From Xanthomarina gelatinilytica (GTDB lineage: Bacteria; Bacteroidota; Bacteroidia; Flavobacteriales; Flavobacteriaceae), in the NCBI RefSeq assembly GCF_000348685.1, contig NZ_ANLA01000017.1, forward strand, positions 1-64,000: a DNA stretch of 64,000 bases, written 5' to 3'. The notes under the pieces were generated by a model. The model did not search any database and was not told the origin of the DNA. It was given only the letters and a program-made list of their open reading frames with translations. Made by a program: the position numbers and the translations under genes. Positions 8,673 to 16,467 of the stretch are shown in pieces; position 1 is the first letter of the stretch; each line of letters begins with the position of its first letter.

Positions 8673-10232
8673 TTAGCTTTCTGCAGGTTTTCCGTGAATT
8701 TCTTCAAATACCTCGTCAAAATTCGCTCTTAAGTAAGCCCTTAGTTTCTTTCTGTAATCGTCTTTCAACCATTCCACAAAATTATAAGTGCTTTTACTGA
8801 TGCATTTGGTATAGCGATGAATTCTATAATCAATATCGTCACCCAGTTTTTTGGCAAGGTCCAAGGCATCGTAAACATCCTCACTGTTTTCGATACATAT
8901 TTTGGCATGATGCTCAATGGAACGCTCCAAAACCACTTTGGATGACTCCCCATTTCTAACAGCACTGATATAGGTTTCCTTGATATTAAAGTAAACCACA
9001 TCAGAATTTCCAAACTCAGCACGTAAATCGGCCGGCATTTCATACCTAAAGTTATCTTCCAGTTCTTCATCACTTAAAATATTATCCAGGTAATAGTTAG
9101 GGGATTTAAAGATGCGCTGCCAGTCCAAATCGGCTCCCCAAGGCCCAAAACGATGCAGGTTGTTCCCTAAATCGATAACCGTAAAGGTGTTTTTGTTTTT
9201 TAAAATTCGGGATCCACGACCTATCATCTGGTAATAAAGGGTTAAGGACTTTGTGGCTCTATTTAGGATGATGGACTCTACGGTTGGCTCATCAAAACCT
9301 GTGGTTAAAATACTCACTGAGGTTAAAATGGCATCTGGTGTTTGGTTGAACCATTTAAGGATTTTACGACGTTCTTTTTTGGTGTTGGTATTGTCCAAAT
9401 GCGCAATTGGATAGCCTGCAGCACGAAAGGTATCGTACACATGCAAGGAGGTGTTGATCCCATTATTGAAAATAAGGGTTTTCTTCCCTTTGGAACGTTC
9501 TTCATAGGCTTGCATGAGCTTGCTAAGCATGTCGTTGTTGGTATATAAATCTTCAGAAGACTTAACGGTATAATCACCATTGGCACCAACAACCAAAGAG
9601 GTTAAACCTACATTATAGGAATAAATGTCTGCTTTGGACAGGAATTTGTTTTTAATCAAGGATTCAATGGTTTCCCCAACAATCAACTCATCGTAATTGT
9701 CTTTCATCGGTAGTTTGATGTTGGAGCTTAAAGGCGTGGCCGTAACCCCTAAAATAAAAGACTTTTCAAAGTATTTAAACAACTTGGTAAAGGAGTTGTA
9801 ATGAGCCTCGTCTATGATAACCAAACCAATATCCGAAATATCCAGTTTGTCTTCCTGCAAACGGTTGTTCAAGGTTTCTACCATGGCCACAAAACAACTG
9901 TATTGTGCTTGGTCGTCCAGGTTGGCCTTACTGCTTACCACTTTATTGACCACTCCAAACTCTTCGAGCATGCTGGATGTTTGTCGGCATAACTCAATTC
10001 GGTGTGTCATTACCAACACCTTTTTTTTATGATGTTTTAGGTATTGTCTAACAATTTCAGAAAATATAACGGTTTTTCCTCCACCAGTTGGTAATTGATA
10101 TAGTAAATGGTAATCTTCTGGAGCCTCTTCAAAGCATTTAAAAATCTTGTCTATAGCTCCTTTTTGATAGCTATAAAGGTCCTTCCCTACACGTCTGTCT
10201 TCTAATTCTAAAGATGTAACTGTCTTGCTCAT
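8673..10232 (-). CDS. DEAD/DEAH-box (SSL2/type III restriction-like) superfamily 2 helicase
   Basis: A helicase of 519 residues. It has a Q-tip YSYQKGAI, Walker A PTGGGKT, Walker B DEAH, a motif III-like TATP and motif VI QMIGRGSR, so the two RecA lobes are complete. The C-terminal roughly 150 residues are helical and charged without a recognised nuclease. The second methionine (10232) is preferred because a -7 box overlaps the region just upstream of the first one (10250). Such stand-alone helicases are widespread in Bacteroidota; the nucleic acid substrate is unknown and no restriction partner is adjacent. Confidence 0.85.
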   Translation of the reverse strand: MSKTVTSLELEDRRVGKDLYSYQKGAIDKIFKCFEEAPEDYHLLYQLPTGGGKTVIFSEIVRQYLKHHKKKVLVMTHRIELCRQTSSMLEEFGVVNKVVSSKANLDDQAQYSCFVAMVETLNNRLQEDKLDISDIGLVIIDEAHYNSFTKLFKYFEKSFILGVTATPLSSNIKLPMKDNYDELIVGETIESLIKNKFLSKADIYSYNVGLTSLVVGANGDYTVKSSEDLYTNNDMLSKLMQAYEERSKGKKTLIFNNGINTSLHVYDTFRAAGYPIAHLDNTNTKKERRKILKWFNQTPDAILTSVSILTTGFDEPTVESIILNRATKSLTLYYQMIGRGSRILKNKNTFTVIDLGNNLHRFGPWGADLDWQRIFKSPNYYLDNILSDEELEDNFRYEMPADLRAEFGNSDVVYFNIKETYISAVRNGESSKVVLERSIEHHAKICIENSEDVYDALDLAKKLGDDIDYRIHRYTKCISKSTYNFVEWLKDDYRKKLRAYLRANFDEVFEEIHGKPAES

Positions 10233-10247
10233 AAATTTTGTAATGTG

Positions 10248-10255
10248 CAAAAATA
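10248..10255 (-). promoter_or_regulatory. Bacteroidota -7 box for the helicase gene
   Basis: On the minus strand this reads TATTTTTG, a match to TAnnTTTG, 16 bp before the chosen ATG at 10232. Transcription would start a few bases before the codon. Confidence 0.4.
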
Positions 10256-10383
10256 AGGTGTTTTCTTAGTTTTTGTTGCTTTAAACCGAATAAAATTCTC
10301 AAGTTTTTTTAACATTTGCAGTTGATAAGATTCATTAATGAAATCTAAATTCATTTTAAAACACTCTCTTATTTTATTATATT

Positions 10384-10962
10384 ATGTCCCATTCTAAAAT
10401 CCATACCCATTTTAAACTCTACAAACCTTATGGATATTTAAGTCAGTTTGTTAATAATCAGAACAAAAGACGAAATAAAAAACTCTTGGGCTCACTTTAT
10501 CCATTTCCTAAAAACCTGATGGCCATAGGCAGACTGGATGAGAAATCTGAAGGCTTGTTGTTGCTTACAACCCATGGAAAAGCAAGCGATTATATAAGAA
10601 GTTCTGTAATAGACAAGGAATATTATGTTATGGTTGATGGTATTTTAACTGTTGAAGCAATTGATAAGCTTAAGAATGGCGTAACTATTTCGATAAATGG
10701 ACAACCGTACCTTACGAAAGCCAAGGATGCTTATTTGTTTTTTGAAACACCAAATGTGCCAGTTAGATTTGTAAGGGATGAAAAACATGGCCCAACCAGT
10801 TGGATATCAATAACCTTAACTGAAGGTAAGTTTAGACAGGTTAGAAAAATGACTGCAGCCATTGGCTTCCCTACGTTACGCTTGGTACGTGTTAGGATTG
10901 GCAACTATAGGTTGAACCAGATGCAACCAGGCGATGTGGAAGAAATAGAAACTATTCTTTAA
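10384..10962 (+). CDS. rluE: 23S rRNA pseudouridine synthase, RluE-like (RsuA family)
   Basis: A 192-residue RsuA/RluB/E/F family enzyme. It contains YKPYGYLSQF, the catalytic-aspartate motif GRLDEKSEGLLLLT, KEYYVMVDG, PTSWISITL and the C-terminal RQVRKMTAAIGFPTLRLVR that closely parallels E. coli RluE, which modifies U2457 of 23S rRNA. There is no N-terminal S4 domain, as in RluE. Assignment to the family is firm; the exact target uridine is inferred. The 3' end overlaps the convergent exported-protein gene by 11 bp. Confidence 0.85.
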   Translation: MSHSKIHTHFKLYKPYGYLSQFVNNQNKRRNKKLLGSLYPFPKNLMAIGRLDEKSEGLLLLTTHGKASDYIRSSVIDKEYYVMVDGILTVEAIDKLKNGVTISINGQPYLTKAKDAYLFFETPNVPVRFVRDEKHGPTSWISITLTEGKFRQVRKMTAAIGFPTLRLVRVRIGNYRLNQMQPGDVEEIETIL

Positions 10963-11641
10963 TTACGATAAGAGTGGCCTTGACACCTGTAGCCAAATTC
11001 CATACTCCAGTAGCTATAACATTTCCAGTACTGTCCAGAATTTGAAGTTCGGCAGTATTGGGACCGGAATCACCTTGATTTAAAGCTTGAAAGTCTATTT
11101 TATTGAAGCCTTCTACCAAATCCAATTGAAAGCCTTTAAAGGAAGATTGCAATTGCACATCAGACATGACCACATCGTCGTTAACAAAAATACGTACTCT
11201 ATCACCATCAGGATATTGATGGTCTCTATAGATAACATTTACTTTGGATACTCCTGTTTTAAAATCCCCTAAATATTGATTGGTCGTACTGCCATTATCC
11301 CTGGAACCAGCTTCTTCTTTAGTGAATTGGGCGTGTTTTTTTATTTGTTTGGTGTATAGCTCTGCCGGATTGCCAAAGGTTTCACTGTTAAACATGGAAA
11401 ACCCTTTTTCGTTAGGATCTGACATCTCGTTCTGTTTGGGAACAGACAAACCATTGATTTTATCGGAATTGGTATTGCTCAAACCTTTGTTTTCTATGGG
11501 TTTCGATTCCAATAACGATGTCCCCTGGCTACCTTCCTCACTTTTTACGGCAGGAATACTGGTTGATTCCCTACTGGCATCAATTTGTGAGAATACCGAA
11601 ACAGAAAACAAACAACAAAAGATGAAACAAATGTATTTCAT
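10952..11641 (-). CDS. exported protein, unknown function
   Basis: A 229-residue protein with a Sec signal peptide (cleavage near VFSQ-ID). A low-complexity Ser/Asn/Glu-rich linker (about 20-90) is followed by a compact beta-rich C-terminal domain (about 120-229) containing DGDRVRIFVNDDVV and DLVEGFNKIDFQALNQGDSGPNTA, which resembles a carbohydrate-binding or Ig-like sandwich. I recognise it only as a conserved Flavobacteriia-type secreted protein. No lipobox and no T9SS tail. Confidence 0.7.
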   Translation of the reverse strand: MKYICFIFCCLFSVSVFSQIDASRESTSIPAVKSEEGSQGTSLLESKPIENKGLSNTNSDKINGLSVPKQNEMSDPNEKGFSMFNSETFGNPAELYTKQIKKHAQFTKEEAGSRDNGSTTNQYLGDFKTGVSKVNVIYRDHQYPDGDRVRIFVNDDVVMSDVQLQSSFKGFQLDLVEGFNKIDFQALNQGDSGPNTAELQILDSTGNVIATGVWNLATGVKATLIVIKE

Positions 11642-11806
11642 GGTTAAGCTTTATGATTATAATAATAAGTTCTTAAGAAAACTTATTAATTCAAAAATCG
11701 TACCTTAAAAAATAATATCCAATTTTTTATCAAAACTTTAATGAAATAGTTTTTAGAACAATTGAGTCCAGATTCCAGCATTTCCCTCCCCTATTGTTAA
11801 AAAATG

Positions 11807-11857
11807 TTAAATATCTATTATGTTATGCATAGTACTGTAACAATTTTAAATATCTAT
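11807..11857. repeat. pair of 12-bp direct repeats upstream of the microprotein genes
   Basis: TTAAATATCTAT occurs at 11807-11818 and again at 11846-11857, 39 bp apart, 40-90 bp before the first 28-residue ORF. The spacing is close to four helical turns, which would suit two sites for one DNA-binding protein. Function is inferred. Confidence 0.5.
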
Positions 11858-11897
11858 CGTCTATCTAGTAACAATCAATCATTTAAAACAAAACATT

Positions 11898-11984
11898 ATG
11901 AGAACTTTAAACAGCAATCAAGTATCAGAAAGAACAACCACAAGTATAGGATATACCTGGAACAGCAAAAGACGATATAGATAA
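11898..11984 (+). CDS. 28-residue basic microprotein, copy 1
   Basis: A 28-codon ORF beginning MRTLN and ending GYTWNSKRRYR, net charge about +5. It has a close tandem copy starting 44 bp after its stop. The copies share 21 of 28 residues; in the last 11 codons all five nucleotide differences are synonymous, which is strong evidence that the peptide is translated and selected. There is no signal peptide or transmembrane segment. I do not recognise the family. Possible roles include a nucleic-acid- or ribosome-binding peptide, or a precursor peptide. Confidence 0.65.
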   Translation: MRTLNSNQVSERTTTSIGYTWNSKRRYR

Positions 11985-12028
11985 GCCTATAGACACGATC
12001 ATCAATCAAAAATAAAAATCAAGAAATC

Positions 12029-12115
12029 ATGAGAACATTAAACAACAATCAATTAACAGAAAGACAAAGCAGTAGTAAAGGTTACACCTGGAACAGTAAA
12101 AGAAGATACAGATAG
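12029..12115 (+). CDS. 28-residue basic microprotein, copy 2
   Basis: The paralogue of the preceding ORF, with the same length, the same MRTLN start and an identical GYTWNSKRRYR end, but a variable centre (residues 9-17). The few bases before the ATG are also similar in the two copies (AT-C/T-ATGAGAAC). Duplication is old enough for synonymous drift but the C-terminal block is fixed. It is followed by a small hairpin and a 43-residue ORF before the terminator at 12333. Confidence 0.65.
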   Translation: MRTLNNNQLTERQSSSKGYTWNSKRRYR

Positions 12116-12145
12116 GTATCTAAAAGCAAATTTTATCAAATCAAT

Positions 12146-12165
12146 CTGCCTAAGTGTTAGGGCAG
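12146..12165 (+). other. small RNA hairpin between tiny ORFs
   Basis: CTGCCTAA and TTAGGGCAG can pair with one bulged base around a 3-nt loop. There is no T-run behind it, so it is not a normal terminator. It could be a processing or stability element of the tiny-gene transcript. Confidence 0.35.
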
Positions 12166-12182
12166 GTAAAAAACCAATTATC

Positions 12183-12314
12183 ATGAAAGCAGTTATTAAA
12201 ATCTCCAGGGATTCTTACGGGAAAGTAAAACACCTTTCGGTTAATAAACTCATACAGAGGTTTAATAACTCAAATGAAGAACTTTGGACTGGCATTAAGC
12301 GTTTTGCGCATTGA
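12183..12314 (+). CDS. 43-residue small ORF, unknown
   Basis: An ATG-initiated ORF of 43 codons, starting MKAVIKISRDSYGK and containing a tryptophan (ELWTGIKRF). It lies in the same direction as the two 28-residue ORFs and ends 18 bp before a strong terminator. It has ordinary amino-acid composition (basic, amphipathic) but there is no second copy here to test selection. I do not recognise it. Confidence 0.45.
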   Translation: MKAVIKISRDSYGKVKHLSVNKLIQRFNNSNEELWTGIKRFAH

Positions 12315-12332
12315 ATATTTTGAAATTAGTAC

Positions 12333-12364
12333 AAAAAAACCAGCAATAACTTGCTGGTTTTTTT
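12333..12364. terminator. hairpin terminator after the tiny-gene cluster
   Basis: A 14-bp perfect stem (AAAAAAACCAGCAA with TTGCTGGTTTTTTT) with a 4-nt loop. It can end both the plus-strand tiny ORFs and the minus-strand 3D-domain gene, whose stop codon overlaps its right edge. Confidence 0.9.
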
Positions 12365-12788
12365 ATTCATTGGTGTTTATTGTTGTCTCTTCTTTATTCA
12401 TAACACCATAATGTATGGTTACTTTTCTTCTTCCCCAATGTTTTGCAGCTTTAACATCAGTTCCCATATAAATATCAATTTTATTTTTCCAGCGTGAGTG
12501 CATTCTGTCCTTTACCAAATAGGTGCCTTCCAGTCCTTCAATCTTCACAGGTGTATTATAATCAAGCCCCAAAGCCTGTAAATCCCTTGAAACAGCTATG
12601 TATTTTAAACCAGGCTTTAAACTGTCGCCAAAAGCAGTTATATGAGGGTTGCTATTTGTTTGATAGGCCAAAGAGTTGTATGCAGAAGCTGTAACCTCTA
12701 ATGGTTTCCATGTATAAGGGTCATTAAACATGGTACAACCCGAGTTCCATACAAACAACGATAAAGTGAAAAAAAATTTAATAATCAT
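12363..12788 (-). CDS. 3D-domain lipoprotein
   Basis: A 141-residue protein with a signal segment ending NSGC, a probable lipobox (Cys18). The C-terminal half (about 55-130) matches the 3D domain of MltA-like and resuscitation-factor-like proteins: VTASAYNS, AVSRDL, VKDRMHSRWKNKIDIYMG and a final RRKVTI. The conserved aspartates of the double-psi beta barrel are visible in VKDRM and KIDIY. It may act on peptidoglycan, but many stand-alone 3D proteins have no proven activity. Confidence 0.75.
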   Translation of the reverse strand: MIIKFFFTLSLFVWNSGCTMFNDPYTWKPLEVTASAYNSLAYQTNSNPHITAFGDSLKPGLKYIAVSRDLQALGLDYNTPVKIEGLEGTYLVKDRMHSRWKNKIDIYMGTDVKAAKHWGRRKVTIHYGVMNKEETTINTNE

Positions 12789-12885
12789 CTTTTTATAAGC
12801 TAAAGTTTAAAGATACAATTTTTACTTAGATCTTAGATTCAATTTTGTTTTGTAACTTCACAATACGAACCAACAAAACAAACAC

Positions 12886-14199
12886 ATGAAAACCAATGTA
12901 TTAATTATCATATTTGCCATAGCATGTTTTTCCTGCAAAAATGATGTCAAACAAGTCCCTGAACAAGATATGAAAAACGATTCCCTTGCCCTAATGGAGC
13001 ACGCCAAAGCCATACATGAACGTATAATCACCATTGATACCCACGATGATTTTGAGTTAAGTAATTTTACGGATTCCATCAATTATACCCAAGATTTAAG
13101 TTCGCAAGTAACCTTGCCCAAAATGAAAACGGGAGGATTGGATGTTATTTGGCTAATTGTATATACGGGCCAGGACACCCTAACAAATGCAGGCTATAAA
13201 AAAGCTTATTCTCAAGCGATGTCTAAATTTGATGCCATCCATAGATTGGTTGACGTGTATGCGCCAGACCAAATAGAATTGGCTTTAACGTCAGATGATG
13301 TTAAACGAATCCATGCTTCTGGAAAAAAGGTAGCGATGATTGGTGTCGAGAATGGTTTTCCAATTGGATTGGATATTAAAAATGTTGAAAAGTTCTACAA
13401 TCTAGGAGCACGATATATGTCCTTGGCACACAATGGCCACAGTCAGTTAAGCGACAGTCATACAGGAGAAGCAGATGACGTTTGGCTTAATAACGGATTA
13501 AGTGATCTTGGAAAAGAAGTGATTGGTGAAATGAACCGTTTGGGGATGATGATAGATGTGTCACATCCTTCCAAAGAAGCCATGAAGCAAATGATTGCAC
13601 TAAGTAAAACACCAATTATAGCTTCACATTCGGCAGCTAGGGCCTTAAGTAATGAAAGTAGAAATCTGGACGACGAACAGTTGCAATGGTTAAAACAAAA
13701 TGGTGGTGTGGTACAAGTGGTTGCTTTGGATGATTACTTAAACATCAACAAAATGAATACCAGGAACAAGAAAATAATAAGCATACAAAAACAAGTGGCT
13801 GATTCCTTAGGTGTTAAGTGGTACGCATCAAAAGAGGAAGTCATGGCGTTGAAACCACAAGAACAAAATGATTTTTTTGGATATTATAAAAAAGTGCTGG
13901 ACTTGGCTAATGCCAAAGCCAATAAAATTGAAGGCTTCCCTCCTAACGTAAATGTATCGGATTTAGTAGATCATATTGATTACATCGTTGAAAAAATTGG
14001 CATAGAACATGTTGGTATTAGTAGCGATTTTGATGGTGGTGGTGGCATTGAAGGTTGGAATGATGCTTCTGAAACCTTTAATGTCACTTTGGAATTGGTA
14101 AAACGTGGTTATACCGAAGAGGAAATCGACTTGATTTGGGGTGGGAATTTGTTGCGTGTATTGGACGAAGTTCAGGCTTATGCAAATTCTTTAAAATAA
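12886..14199 (+). CDS. membrane dipeptidase, M19 family lipoprotein
   Basis: A 437-residue protein with lipobox CFSC (near residue 17). The M19 (renal dipeptidase-like) metal sites are present: DTHDDF near residue 50, the bridging glutamate in IGVENGFP, AHNGHSQLSDS, IDVSHPS, SHSAARAL and HVGISSDFDGGGG. This family hydrolyses dipeptides, often with a D-residue, at a binuclear zinc site. The location is expected to be the periplasmic face of a membrane. It is monocistronic here. Confidence 0.9.
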   Translation: MKTNVLIIIFAIACFSCKNDVKQVPEQDMKNDSLALMEHAKAIHERIITIDTHDDFELSNFTDSINYTQDLSSQVTLPKMKTGGLDVIWLIVYTGQDTLTNAGYKKAYSQAMSKFDAIHRLVDVYAPDQIELALTSDDVKRIHASGKKVAMIGVENGFPIGLDIKNVEKFYNLGARYMSLAHNGHSQLSDSHTGEADDVWLNNGLSDLGKEVIGEMNRLGMMIDVSHPSKEAMKQMIALSKTPIIASHSAARALSNESRNLDDEQLQWLKQNGGVVQVVALDDYLNINKMNTRNKKIISIQKQVADSLGVKWYASKEEVMALKPQEQNDFFGYYKKVLDLANAKANKIEGFPPNVNVSDLVDHIDYIVEKIGIEHVGISSDFDGGGGIEGWNDASETFNVTLELVKRGYTEEEIDLIWGGNLLRVLDEVQAYANSLK

Positions 14200-14279
14200 A
14201 CCAGCTCAGTTCTAACAAAGTCGATAACACCAGTTATTATTATCTATTTAAGAATTCGTTCAGTTATTATTGAATAATT

Positions 14280-14332
14280 TTGCCACGAACACACGATTTA
14301 ATTTTTACATCAAATTCATGTGTTCGTGGCAA
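14280..14332. repeat. 14-bp inverted repeat between convergent genes
   Basis: TTGCCACGAACACA (14280-14293) is perfectly complementary to TGTGTTCGTGGCAA (14319-14332), with a 25-nt AT-rich centre. The arms are more GC-rich than their surroundings and lack T-runs, so a classical terminator is doubtful. It could be a REP-like palindrome or a protein site. Confidence 0.6.
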
Positions 14333-14337
14333 TAATA

Positions 14338-16344
14338 CTAATAAGCCAGCAACTCCTTCAAAGCTGTTTCAAACTTGCCTTTTGCTAAATATTGCGTTTC
14401 CAGTTGATTGATAAACGGAATAGGTGTTTCCATACTTGCCACACGTTTTACTGGTGCATCTAGGTCTTCAAAACAGTTTTCCATAATCAGGGAAGAAATA
14501 TCCGAAGCAATACCACCAAACAAGGAATCTTCCTGTAAAACAATGGCACGACCGGTTTTCTTAACTGAAGCATAAATGGTTTCGGTGTCAAGAGGCTGTA
14601 AAGTCCTTAAATCTATAACATCTGCTTGAATGTCTGGATTGTTCTCCAGAGTCTCCAAAGCCCAATGTACTCCTGCTCCATAAGAGATTATGGTAACCTC
14701 ATTCCCTTCTTTTAAAAGAGAAGCTTTTCCAAAGGGAAGTGTAAAGTAATTGGTTGGAACTTCTTGTCTGATGCTTCTATATAAGGCTTTATGTTCAAAG
14801 AACAATACAGGATTTGGATCATTGATGGCGGTTGCCAATAAACCTTTGGCATCTAAAGGAAATGCTGGATAAACCACTTTTAAGCCAGGTGTTTTGGTAA
14901 ACCATGCCTCATTGGTCTGCGAATGAAAAGGGCCTGCAGCCACTCCAGCACCACAAGGCATCCTTACTACCACATCGGCTTCTTGGTTCCATCTATAATG
15001 TGATTTGGCCAAATAATTGACCACAGGGTTAAAACCAGACGTAACAAAATCTGCAAATTGCATTTCAACAACAGCTTTCATACCTGCAATGGATAAGCCC
15101 ATTCCGGCTTCTACGATGGCAGATTCACAGATAGGCGTATTTCTTACACGATCTTTCCCAAATTGCTCAACAAAACCTTCGGTAATTTTAAAAACACCAC
15201 CATATTCTGCAATATCTTGACCCATAATCACCAAATTATCATGTTGCTCCATGGATTGCTTTAAGCCTTCGGAAATGGCATCAATCAAACGGAGTTCCTT
15301 GGTGTTTGTATTTTGCGTAACTTCTTTATATTCAAAAGCTTTGTATACATCATTTAACTCAACGCTTTCATCTGGAACAATGGTTTTTTCATCAAAGGCC
15401 ATTTGAAGGTGTTCATTGATTTCATGAACAATAGCTTCTTTAATAGCAACTTCTTCCGTTTCGGTTAAAAGCCCTTCCTCTTTAAGGTAAGCCTGATAAT
15501 TTTCTAAAGGGTCTTTTTTAGCCCAAGCGTCCATTAAATCTTGAGGCACATATTTGGTACCACTAGCCTCCTCGTGCCCACGCATTCTAAAGGTTTTAAA
15601 CTCCAGCAATACAGGACGTGGGTTTTGCCTGATGCTTTCAGCAAAGTCCCTTACTTTGGTGTAAACTTCAATGATGTTGTTACCATCTATAATATGGGAT
15701 TCCATACCATAGCCTAAAGCACGATCTGCAATATCTTTACAGTTGTATTGTTCATTTGTTGGCGTGGAGAGTCCGTAACCATTGTTTTCCACACAAAACA
15801 TAACAGGCAATTGCCAAACCGAAGCCACATTTAATGCTTCATGGAAATCGCCTTCGCTGGTACCACCTTCTCCAGTAAATACAGCTGTCACCTGATTTTT
15901 ATTTTGAAGTTTGCTTGCCAGGGCAATCCCATCTGCAACACCCAATTGTGGTCCCAAATGGGAAATCATGCCCACAATCTTGAATTCTTGTGTTCCAAAA
16001 TGAAACGACCTATCGCGACCTTTGGTGAAACCATTTGCTTTTCCTTGCCATTGACTGAACAAGCGATGCAATGGGATCTCCCTAGTTGTAAAAACCCCTA
16101 GATTTCGGTGCATGGGTAAAATATACTCCTCCTTTTTTAAAGACATGGTAACTCCCACGGCAATAGCTTCTTGGCCAATGCCAGAAAACCATTTGGAGAT
16201 TTTGCCCTGACGTAATAGAATAAGCATTTTCTCTTCTATTAATCTGGGCTTAAGCATGTTTTTGTATAATTCCAATAATTCGGTGGAATCCAAATTAGCT
16301 TTATTGTATTGTATTACAGTAGGTATAGACACGTGCGTACTCAT
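14338..16344 (-). CDS. 2-oxoacid (branched-chain) dehydrogenase E1, fused alpha-beta subunits
   Basis: A 668-residue fusion. Residues about 20-330 are the E1-alpha part with the thiamine diphosphate loop GEGGTSEGDFHEAL...ENNGYG and RMRGHEE. Residues about 345-668 are the E1-beta transketolase-like part with MGQDIAEYGG, RVRNTPICE and the C-terminal transketolase domain. The enzyme decarboxylates 2-oxoacids, most likely branched-chain ones, and acylates a lipoyl E2. In most bacteria alpha and beta are separate genes; the fused form is typical of Bacteroidota. E2 and E3 genes are not in this window. Confidence 0.85.
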   Translation of the reverse strand: MSTHVSIPTVIQYNKANLDSTELLELYKNMLKPRLIEEKMLILLRQGKISKWFSGIGQEAIAVGVTMSLKKEEYILPMHRNLGVFTTREIPLHRLFSQWQGKANGFTKGRDRSFHFGTQEFKIVGMISHLGPQLGVADGIALASKLQNKNQVTAVFTGEGGTSEGDFHEALNVASVWQLPVMFCVENNGYGLSTPTNEQYNCKDIADRALGYGMESHIIDGNNIIEVYTKVRDFAESIRQNPRPVLLEFKTFRMRGHEEASGTKYVPQDLMDAWAKKDPLENYQAYLKEEGLLTETEEVAIKEAIVHEINEHLQMAFDEKTIVPDESVELNDVYKAFEYKEVTQNTNTKELRLIDAISEGLKQSMEQHDNLVIMGQDIAEYGGVFKITEGFVEQFGKDRVRNTPICESAIVEAGMGLSIAGMKAVVEMQFADFVTSGFNPVVNYLAKSHYRWNQEADVVVRMPCGAGVAAGPFHSQTNEAWFTKTPGLKVVYPAFPLDAKGLLATAINDPNPVLFFEHKALYRSIRQEVPTNYFTLPFGKASLLKEGNEVTIISYGAGVHWALETLENNPDIQADVIDLRTLQPLDTETIYASVKKTGRAIVLQEDSLFGGIASDISSLIMENCFEDLDAPVKRVASMETPIPFINQLETQYLAKGKFETALKELLAY

Positions 16345-16357
16345 AAAAATTGTTTGT

Positions 16358-16385
16358 CAAATATAGTATAAATTGAGAATTACAA
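16358..16385 (-). promoter_or_regulatory. Bacteroidota-type promoter for the fused E1 gene
   Basis: On the minus strand a TTG (16385-16383) is followed after 17 bp by TATATTTG (16365-16358), matching the TTG / TAnnTTTG consensus. It starts 14 bp upstream of the ATG. Confidence 0.5.
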
Positions 16386-16432
16386 TCTAAATTCTTAAAA
16401 TAATTAGTGTTCAAAACTTTATAATGTTTTCG

Positions 16433-16440
16433 TACATTTG
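16433..16440 (+). promoter_or_regulatory. Bacteroidota -7 box TACATTTG
   Basis: A perfect TAnnTTTG match 27 bp before the ATG of the 2OG-oxygenase gene, in the divergent region shared with the E1 promoter. No clear -33 TTG. Confidence 0.45.
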
Positions 16441-16467
16441 TAATACATACTTATTAAAATAGATACC

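Noticed and set aside
8673-10232. Part of a restriction or defence system
   Set aside because: The helicase resembles type III restriction helicases but has no methyltransferase, nuclease or other defence partner nearby.
11280-11708. 142-codon plus-strand ORF
   Set aside because: It is a shadow of the exported protein at 10952-11641, which has a signal peptide and a sensible composition.
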